This document shows positions 58,575 to 64,000 of a DNA stretch of 64,000 nt, one piece after another. The stretch covers positions 1 to 64,000 of the forward strand of contig NZ_LBJG01000084.1 of the NCBI RefSeq assembly GCF_028128765.1, given 5' to 3'. A program made the position numbers and the translations under genes. This DNA is from Bradyrhizobium sp. CCBAU 51627 (GTDB lineage: Bacteria > Pseudomonadota > Alphaproteobacteria > Rhizobiales > Xanthobacteraceae). The notes below the pieces were generated by a model that did not search any database, was not told the origin of the DNA, and worked only from the letters and a program-made list of their open reading frames with translations. Position 1 is the stretch's first letter. Every line of letters begins with the position of its first letter.

Positions 58575-58960
58575 CTAGCTCTGCCCGTCTTGGTCTCGCC
58601 GGAGAGGATGCAGGTTCAATCGGAACGCCAAAGCCGGCCGGAGCAACATCAAGGACGTGGAGACACGCGGCGCAGAGCCCCGACCTAGGCGGGATCGCTG
58701 CCTGCCGGCGCGGCGGCTCCGTCGGCCTTCCCGCGTGCTCTTGCCCCAGCCGCGATCGAGCAGCTCCTTTGCCGCGGCGACGCGCGCAAACGCGTTTGCG
58801 GTCTCTCGCATCATAATTGCGGAGAGCACTGGATGGCCATGTCGGTCTTGCTCCGCGCCAGCTCCTGAATGTGCGCCAGCGTCGGAGCCATGAAATCATC
58901 GCTGGTGATAGGCTGAGGGACGGGTTGGTACGCTGGTATTGGTCTCCTGATCCTGGTCAT
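58575..58960 (-). pseudogene. Frameshifted phage packaging-type protein, relative of the gene at 49273
   Basis: A gene starts at ATG 58960 after a gaggagg ribosome site and reads MTRIRRPIPAYQ... APTLAHIQELARSKTDMAIQ, then hits a stop (58811-58813). Shifting phase by one base resumes coding with ETANAFARVAAAKELLDRGWGKS. The joined protein parallels the left gene (EIRSLARSHAGTAIKVL, RASAANAILERGYGK). One indel therefore broke it. Like the left gene it has the long repeat directly upstream. Confidence 0.65.
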
Positions 58961-59001
58961 TTCAAATCCTCCTCAAATGGGCAATTGAGTCTGCGGCATA
59001 A

Positions 59002-59231
59002 AAAGGCTCCTGCCGCGGGCCGGCACGTTCGCGCGTGCTCGGCCAAAATTCGTTCGGACGGCGGCGCGCTGATCGGCGCTCCATGAACGCGTTTCAACGA
59101 GGCGAGGCCGCGATGCGCGGGGACGCCGTCCGATCTCGACATCGAAACGAAAAAACCCGCGGCGGACGCTTCCGGCGTGGGCGAACGTTTCGATGATGTC
59201 ATTGTGCTTGTGTCCTGCCCGGCGTACCAAA
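59002..59231. repeat. Long direct repeat, right copy (with REP-like copy E)
   Basis: 230 bases matching 49781-50020 in the same orientation with scattered differences. The short-repeat part (59149-59231) is the most diverged copy: gatgatgtcattgtgcttgtg, tcctgcccggcgtaccaaa. It is upstream of the frameshifted packaging gene. Confidence 0.8.
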
Positions 59232-59314
59232 CGAGGGAAGTCGTCGATGATTAAGAACTCAGCATCTAGGCCAGTGTTGGACCAGAAGCAGTCGTCTGGG
59301 TTCGAGCGGATTGG

Positions 59315-60772
59315 CTACGATCGGACGGTGATGCGATAGACTCGTGCGTTGCCCTCCACGCCACGCAATGGGGCGTCGAATTCCTCGACATCGTGGCGGG
59401 TCAACAGCTCGCGAATGCCGGGCGCCGTGTACAGCGCTTCAGTCAGACAGATTTCTCCTGCACCTGCGAATGACTGCACTCGCGCGGCTATATTCACGGT
59501 CTGGCCGAAGTAGTCGAGATTTTCGTTGAGGGTTACGGCAATGGAGGGTCCGCAGTGTGCGCCCATTTTTAGGACAATGGCGGGCTGGTCTCGCTCAAGG
59601 TTGAACTGGTCGATTCCCTGCAGCATTTGGAGCGCCGCGGCGACCGCGTCGACCGGCCGGGAGAATGCAGCCATCACGGCGTCACCGATGGTCTTCACGA
59701 TAGCACCGGCATGCCGTTGAGCGACTGTGTCGAGCAGAGCGAAATGCTCCCTGATCAGCGCATAGGCATTAAGATCTCCGAGATGATCGTAAAGCGCGGT
59801 CGAGCCTTTCAAGTCGGTGAACAGGAGGGTCACCTGCCGTACGCCGAGGCCTTCCTCCTCGTCCACGCGCTCGGAGCGGAACAGCTTCCGGAAAGTCTGT
59901 CGCGTCAGCAACATGCCGCCAGACACGTAAGGATCAAACTCGAGCGCCGGCTTTTCCGGCATGGCTACGATCTCAGGTGGCCAGTTGATCAAGAGCACCG
60001 AGCCCCGTTTCGCGCCGGTATTGCTGATCTCGAAGACGGCGCGCCCTGACGGCACGGCCGAAACAGCGGATGTGAAGCGCCGCCCATCGTAAGTGATACG
60101 AATGACTGCCGGAGTGCCGAGCGGGGCTGCCGCGGAGTCCGTCACGGGTAATGTGAAGCCAGCCTGCGTCTGAACGTTCACACCCGAGATGGCGCCACAC
60201 TTGATCTCGGTCTGCAAGGTCGTGGTCACGCCTGGTGGCAGATACGTCATGCCGCACACGAAGGTGCGAAGAACATCAACAAATCGGGTTTGGCCGCCGG
60301 GCAGCCGCCCGCTGTCCGCAAACTTCAGCTTCCAATGCAAGTCCTCGATCGAGAGGGTGTCAACGTCGTGCAATGAGAGGCGCCGGACTTGCGGCGAGAC
60401 GGAGAAAGAAGCTTGAATGAAGTCGTCGAGATCCGCCTGACCGTCGATATCGCATAATCCGCAGACGAAATGGCTGCGGATTGCTCTCAGCTTGCCGAAG
60501 CTTTCCAGCACCAGGCCGGAATGGGGACACAGAATGTCCCAATGCAGATCGACTAACCCGACGCGAGCGGCGTGGAGGAACAGGTCTATCGCTTCCTGCT
60601 CAGCCACACCGCGATCTCGAGCAAACGACAACGGGTTGGCGCGGAAGATGCTGACCTCGTCGCCGCTTCGGATCAGGGTTTCAAACTTTGAAATGACCCG
60701 CGGGCTCCACGCCCTGGCCTGCTCAATCTGGGTCATCTTGCTTTCGAGAAGCCGTTCGTCAATGGACGTCAT
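59315..60772 (-). CDS. Class III adenylate/guanylate cyclase with DUF5939-like N-terminal region
   Basis: A 485-residue protein. Residues 1-300 form a region with a zinc-ribbon-like cysteine set (CPHSG at 82-86, CGLC at 104-107) typical of DUF5939 cyclases. Residues 310-480 form the cyclase catalytic domain, with metal Asp320 in LFTDLKGST and Asp364 in TIGDAVMAAF, then FGQTVNIAARVQ. It would make cAMP (or cGMP) in response to an unknown cue. The ATG at 60772 is preferred to the longer frame from 60901. It stands alone next to the right repeat. Confidence 0.85.
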   Translation of the reverse strand: MTSIDERLLESKMTQIEQARAWSPRVISKFETLIRSGDEVSIFRANPLSFARDRGVAEQEAIDLFLHAARVGLVDLHWDILCPHSGLVLESFGKLRAIRSHFVCGLCDIDGQADLDDFIQASFSVSPQVRRLSLHDVDTLSIEDLHWKLKFADSGRLPGGQTRFVDVLRTFVCGMTYLPPGVTTTLQTEIKCGAISGVNVQTQAGFTLPVTDSAAAPLGTPAVIRITYDGRRFTSAVSAVPSGRAVFEISNTGAKRGSVLLINWPPEIVAMPEKPALEFDPYVSGGMLLTRQTFRKLFRSERVDEEEGLGVRQVTLLFTDLKGSTALYDHLGDLNAYALIREHFALLDTVAQRHAGAIVKTIGDAVMAAFSRPVDAVAAALQMLQGIDQFNLERDQPAIVLKMGAHCGPSIAVTLNENLDYFGQTVNIAARVQSFAGAGEICLTEALYTAPGIRELLTRHDVEEFDAPLRGVEGNARVYRITVRS

Positions 60773-61332
60773 CGGCAGCTCCTGGCGGTGAAACAATAAT
60801 ATCAATTCTATCCGCTGGCGGCCATAACACACCGGCAGCTCGTTGCCTTGCCTTAACCCCGTCGGTGATAGGTCAATCGCGCCGGTTTGGCGCCGCTCCA
60901 CTCGTATCCGATCTGCCTCCGAGAGCCAACGCCTGGAGAATCATCGGAATTCGCCGGTAATGCCAACACGGCAAGTGGTTTGCCTATAACGGCGCAATAG
61001 ACTCCAACCGAAAAATGCCTACCACGGACTGATCCGTGCGGGCTGACCCGAACTTTTCGATGATGCCATTCTGCCAGTGTTTTGCCCGACGGGTCAACAA
61101 CAATTAACGAAAACCCGAAGCGGCGCGCGACGGGGGGACCGCAGGCCAGAGCCGCCACCAGAGCTGGCCTATCGGCGGTAGGCCGGCACGACGCAAAGTC
61201 CAGATCGAAAGCGATAGCTCCTACCGCTCCTTGCGCCTCAAACTTTAATCGAATCCCCCCCACCGGATTTGGCGGAATGAAATCTCTCCGCCCCATGCTG
61301 GTACATGTCGCGTTCTCACAATGAGGGAGCCA
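60773..61332. other. Spacer with one hairpin repeat
   Basis: 560 bases between the cyclase and a small membrane gene. Besides short-repeat copy F nothing is supported; a 180-codon minus-strand frame (60853-61395) is rejected because it runs through the repeat. Confidence 0.55.
61010..61097. repeat. Short hairpin repeat, copy F
   Basis: A degenerate hairpin part (aaaaatgcctaccacgg...gatccgtgcgggct), then tcgatgatgccattctgccag and tgttttgcccgacgggtcaa. The core at 61057-61097 is well conserved with copy C. Confidence 0.7.
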
Positions 61333-61518
61333 ATGTACTACGTCGCCGCCGCATTGCTCGGGCTTTCGGGACTGTTCTATTCGGCAGGCCGTCACGAGCT
61401 TGGCTCGTTCGGCGCGGATGTGTGCAGTTATGGCGGCCCGTTCTGCGACAGCCCGATGATCATCTTCACCGGCGCGGCGCTGGCCGCTGCCTGGGGCATG
61501 TTCGTCAGCGTCAAGTAG
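61333..61518 (+). CDS. Small two-helix membrane protein
   Basis: A 61-residue protein with helices at residues 1-16 (MYYVAAALLGLSGLFYSAG) and 40-60 (MIIFTGAALAAAWGMFVSVK), joined by a loop with two cysteines (DVCSYGGPFCDSP) that could form a disulfide in the periplasm. The ATG at 61333 is nearer a ribosome site (gagggagcca) than the one at 61321. The function is unknown. Confidence 0.65.
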   Translation: MYYVAAALLGLSGLFYSAGRHELGSFGADVCSYGGPFCDSPMIIFTGAALAAAWGMFVSVK

Positions 61519-61570
61519 GACGCAAAATTAAGGCCGGGCGACCGGCGGCGCCATTGTCGCACGTCCAGGC

Positions 61571-61819
61571 TTACTGGCGCGCCGCCCCGCTCGCTCCCGG
61601 AATCTGTCCGCCGAATTTGGACGGCCCGGTGCCGCTGACACTGGTCGGTCCACCGGCCGTCCCGTTCGGGTCGGTGCGCGCCGCGGTCCGTCCCGGACCA
61701 TGCATCATGTTCATCGTGTTGGACCAACCGTGATGGCGGGCGTGGCGGGTCGCGTGGGCCGAGGCATAGCCGGCCGGGAGCGCCAACAGGATCGCCAGGG
61801 TCAGTGTCGCTGCTTTCAT
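61571..61819 (-). CDS. Small exported His/Met/Gly-rich protein
   Basis: An 82-residue protein with signal peptide MKAATLTLAILLALPAGYAS-AHA. The mature part is rich in His and Met near the start (HATRHARHHGWSNTMNMMHG), then Gly/Ser/Thr-rich and disordered. The His/Met stretch could bind copper or other metals, which is speculation. An aggaggtaacacc ribosome site supports the ATG at 61819. Confidence 0.7.
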   Translation of the reverse strand: MKAATLTLAILLALPAGYASAHATRHARHHGWSNTMNMMHGPGRTAARTDPNGTAGGPTSVSGTGPSKFGGQIPGASGAARQ

Positions 61820-61883
61820 CGGTGTTACCTCCTGTCGGGAAAACCGTTCGGCGACCTGCTCGTTCCTCGACCCAGGGACCAGC

Positions 61884-62057
61884 CTACAGCGCCAGCTGTT
61901 TTCGCACCGCGGCTGCCGAATTGCCGACCTTGTCGACGGCCTGTTGCAGCTCCTCCCTGGAGACACCGAGCGCGTGGGTCCAGTACTTGACCTCCCAGGC
62001 CTCGTTCATGTTGATCTTGCTGCGGTCCGGTTGTTCGCGCTTCGTCAGATGGTCCAT
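61884..62057 (-). CDS. DUF3606 family protein
   Basis: A 57-residue protein with the DUF3606 pattern: RSKINMNEAWEVKYWTHALG, then VSREELQQAVDKVGNSAAAVRKQL. This small family is frequent in Rhizobiales and related bacteria and is of unknown function. A gaggaggacgccgcg ribosome region precedes the ATG at 62057. Confidence 0.82.
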   Translation of the reverse strand: MDHLTKREQPDRSKINMNEAWEVKYWTHALGVSREELQQAVDKVGNSAAAVRKQLAL

Positions 62058-62086
62058 CGCGGCGTCCTCCTCACGACACAAGAACG

Positions 62087-62374
62087 TCAGAACGCCCCCG
62101 CCGTTCCGAGCCAGAGTCGCTGAACGATCTCATCCGCCAGCGCCCGAGCGTAGGCGACATGTTTTGGCGCGACACGCTGGCGGATGCCGCCGTGTCCCGG
62201 GAATGGATCGTCAATGTCGGCCTAGTCGCACCGTGTGGCAAGTCGGCGTCGAACTCGCCCGCCATGATCAGCGCCGAAGCTTCGTCGGGCTCGCCGCGAA
62301 CCGTCGCGGACCAGTGCGGCCGCTTGATCCGGCGCGAGCGGATCGACAATGGTTGGGGTCAGAAGGTGGCTCAT
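62087..62374 (-). pseudogene. Frame-damaged small gene
   Basis: An ATG at 62374 opens MSHLLTPTIVDPLAPDQAAALV. The best coding text then moves to another phase (EPDEASALIMAGEFDADLPHG) and back to the first (DIDDPFPGHGGIRQRVAPKH, ending LADEIVQRLWLGTAGAF). The total, 288 bases, is a multiple of three, so two compensating indels (or sequencing errors) would explain it. The family is not recognised. Confidence 0.4.
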
Positions 62375-62531
62375 GGGCGCTCACTACAATTTAAGCGCGC
62401 GTCTCGCAGGAGCGTCGCGCGCCGCCGCAAGCGATAGAGTTACGCGCGCGTCTTGAAACGGTGCTAGAGCCGCGCAACGCAGTCGCGCCAGCCCATCGCC
62501 GGCTGCCCCCGAAGGAACTTTCCAGCCCGGT

Positions 62532-63893
62532 TTGCGCTTAAACCTCGAATTCACAATTTCCCGAAGGTCACCCCTGTCGAACCGATCCAAACGTGAAGCC
62601 TCCAAGCGCGCCAGCGTCGCCGCGCCGACCAAGTCGGCACCGACGCCGCTGCAGCGGCTTGGGCCAGGCCTGATCACCGGAGCGGCCGACGACGATCCGT
62701 CGGGCATCGCCACCTATTCCCAGGCCGGCGCGCAATTCGGCTACGGGCTACTCTGGACGGTATTCCTGACCACGCCGTTCATGATCGCCATCCAGCTCGT
62801 CAGCGCGCAGATCGGCCGGGTGACCGGCAAGGGGTTGGCGGCCAATGTGATGGAGCTCGCGCCGCGATGGCTGGTGCTGGGGCTCGTGGCGCTGCTCGTG
62901 GTCGCGAACACCTTCAACATCGCCGCCGATATTGCCGCGATGGCGGAATCGCTCTCGCTCGTCATCGGCGGGCTCAATCACGAGCACGCGCTGATCTTCG
63001 CCGCCGGCTCGACCCTGCTTCAGGTGTTTCTGCCCTATCGTCGCTACGCGCCGGTGTTGAAATTGCTCACCCTGACCCTGTTCGCCTATGTCGCCACCGC
63101 CTTCACGGTGAAAATTCCCTGGAGCACGGCGCTCCTGGCCGCGGTGTGGCCGAAGGCGAATATCAGCGCCGACTACTTCATGATGGTCGTGGCCGTCCTC
63201 GGCACCACCATCAGCCCGTACCTGTTCTTCTGGCAGGCCTCCCAGGAGGTCGAGGAGATGAACCTTGGCAGGCGCGACAAGCCGCTGCGCGAGGAGACCC
63301 GGCGCGGCGCCGATCCCGAGCTCACGCGCATCAGGGTCGACACGATCTCCGGCATGCTGCTGTCGAACGGCATCGCGTTCTTCATCATCCTGACCACGGC
63401 CTCGGTGCTGAACGCCAACGGCGTCACCAACATCAATTCGGCGACGCAAGCGGCCGAGGCGTTGCGACCGCTCGCCGGCGACTTCACCTTCGCATTGTTC
63501 GCCCTCGGCATCATCGGTACGGGTCTTCTGGCGATCCCGGTGCTGGCGGGCTCGGCGGCCTATGGCGTCGCCGAGATCTTCGGCTGGCGCGCCACGCTGG
63601 AGGCAAGGCCCGAGAAGGCGGTCGGCTTCTACACCATCATCGCCGCCGCAACGATCATCGGCTTCGGGCTCGGCTTCACCGGGATCGATTCCATCCACAT
63701 GCTGGTGTGGAGTGCGGTGCTCAACGGCATCGTGGCCGTTCCGATCATGGCGATGATGATGTTGATCGTCTCGAGCCGCGCCATCATGGGCCGCTTCAGG
63801 GCCCGCCAATGGCTGATCGCCCTTGGCTGGCTCGGCACCGCGCTGATGGCGCTGGCCGTGCTCGCCTTGCTCGGCTCGTCGGTGTCTGGCTAA
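62532..63893 (+). CDS. NRAMP-family divalent metal transporter, non-canonical
   Basis: A 453-residue protein with about 11 membrane helices. The helix 1 motif is DDDPSG (53-58) in place of the DPGN of classical NRAMPs. The helix 6 region is GTTISPYLFFWQAS (224-237) in place of MPHNxxLHS, so the metal-coordinating Met is replaced by Ser228. The overall layout is NRAMP (GPGLITGAA at 44-52, FNIAADIAAMAESL). It probably moves a divalent ion, perhaps Mg or another hard metal, across the inner membrane. It seems to start at TTG 62532; no ATG is available in the early frame. Confidence 0.82.
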   Translation: MRLNLEFTISRRSPLSNRSKREASKRASVAAPTKSAPTPLQRLGPGLITGAADDDPSGIATYSQAGAQFGYGLLWTVFLTTPFMIAIQLVSAQIGRVTGKGLAANVMELAPRWLVLGLVALLVVANTFNIAADIAAMAESLSLVIGGLNHEHALIFAAGSTLLQVFLPYRRYAPVLKLLTLTLFAYVATAFTVKIPWSTALLAAVWPKANISADYFMMVVAVLGTTISPYLFFWQASQEVEEMNLGRRDKPLREETRRGADPELTRIRVDTISGMLLSNGIAFFIILTTASVLNANGVTNINSATQAAEALRPLAGDFTFALFALGIIGTGLLAIPVLAGSAAYGVAEIFGWRATLEARPEKAVGFYTIIAAATIIGFGLGFTGIDSIHMLVWSAVLNGIVAVPIMAMMMLIVSSRAIMGRFRARQWLIALGWLGTALMALAVLALLGSSVSG

Positions 63894-64000
63894 ACCGGCG
63901 ACAGCGCCGCCGAGATTTGCGAGGCGATGATGAACGCCGCAAACACCGCCGGCACGCTGATGAATCGCAAGAACTGATCTATTGAAAGCAAGGTTGTCTC
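63890..64000 (-). CDS. Partial membrane protein gene, 3' end only
   Basis: The last 36 codons of a minus-strand frame running off the window, ending FLRFISVPAVFAAFIIASQI and SAALSPV. It is a hydrophobic segment typical of a terminal membrane helix. Its stop overlaps the transporter stop. The identity cannot be set from this fragment. Confidence 0.4.
   Translation of the reverse strand, partial: ETTLLSIDQFLRFISVPAVFAAFIIASQISAALSPV

Noticed and set aside
60853..61395. 180-codon minus-strand open frame
   Set aside because: It runs through short-repeat copy F and the start of a plus-strand gene, with no ribosome site or domain.
1..64000. CRISPR array or intact insertion sequence
   Set aside because: The only dispersed repeats are the irregularly spaced hairpin family and one long pair. 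No regular spacer pattern, transposase or integrase gene was seen.

Overview
The window reads as chromosomal DNA of a Bradyrhizobium-type alphaproteobacterium (Bradyrhizobium or a close Nitrobacteraceae relative). The evidence is high GC with strong third-position bias, FixK/FNR boxes in front of typical microoxic genes, an Mla transporter with a fused MCE protein, a PhaC paralogue, and many small hypothetical proteins of types I associate with this genus. No rRNA, tRNA, CRISPR array, integrase or intact transposase was seen. All names rest on reading protein motifs; no database search was possible.

Region 1 (1-16.5 kb) is a low-oxygen/stress region. It carries two Crp/Fnr regulators, one with four cysteines placed as in oxygen-sensing FNR. 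It also holds a small cytochrome c, an MlaDFE-type lipid transporter, two YqjD/YqjE-like membrane proteins, an acyl-CoA synthetase fused to a GNAT acetyltransferase, a tandem universal stress protein, a zinc alcohol dehydrogenase, a kinase/ATPase fusion, a CHAD protein, a PHA synthase and a CBS-BON protein. Five perfect TTGA-N6-TCAA boxes sit in the intergenic spaces. Most are at the spacing expected for FNR/FixK activation, and one precedes a 41-residue membrane protein.

Region 2 (16.5-43.2 kb) is a large aromatic catabolic island. Its core resembles the aerobic CoA-dependent route for 2-aminobenzoate (anthranilate) or salicylate: an aryl-CoA ligase, a RidA-type deaminase, a fused flavin monooxygenase/old-yellow-enzyme reductase, enoyl-CoA hydratase, SDR, acyl-CoA dehydrogenase, a second ligase, 3-hydroxyacyl-CoA dehydrogenase and an alpha/beta hydrolase. 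A MarR regulator lies in the middle, and a shared AT-rich palindrome appears at its divergent promoters. A second block (32.6-43.2 kb) has an ABC importer of the nitrate/taurine type, an IlvD-type dehydratase, a NicX-like ring-cleavage dioxygenase, a two-component flavin monooxygenase and a CoA transferase; its substrate is unknown.

Region 3 (43.4-59.3 kb) is accessory DNA. A deleted prophage (43.9-49.7 kb, mostly minus strand) keeps packaging, tail-fibre and lysis genes, but its terminase is truncated and fused and all head genes are gone. A polymorphic-toxin-like locus follows (AHH nuclease, Imm11-type immunity protein, DUF4261 protein), then a flavin monooxygenase and a group of tiny genes. 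The region is bracketed by a direct repeat of about 235 bp, each copy next to a related phage packaging gene; the right-hand gene is frameshifted. A shorter repeat with a hairpin recurs six times.

Region 4 (59.3-64 kb) carries an adenylate-cyclase-like protein, small exported or stress-type proteins, a frame-damaged small gene, a non-canonical NRAMP-family transporter and the 3' end of a membrane-protein gene running off the window.
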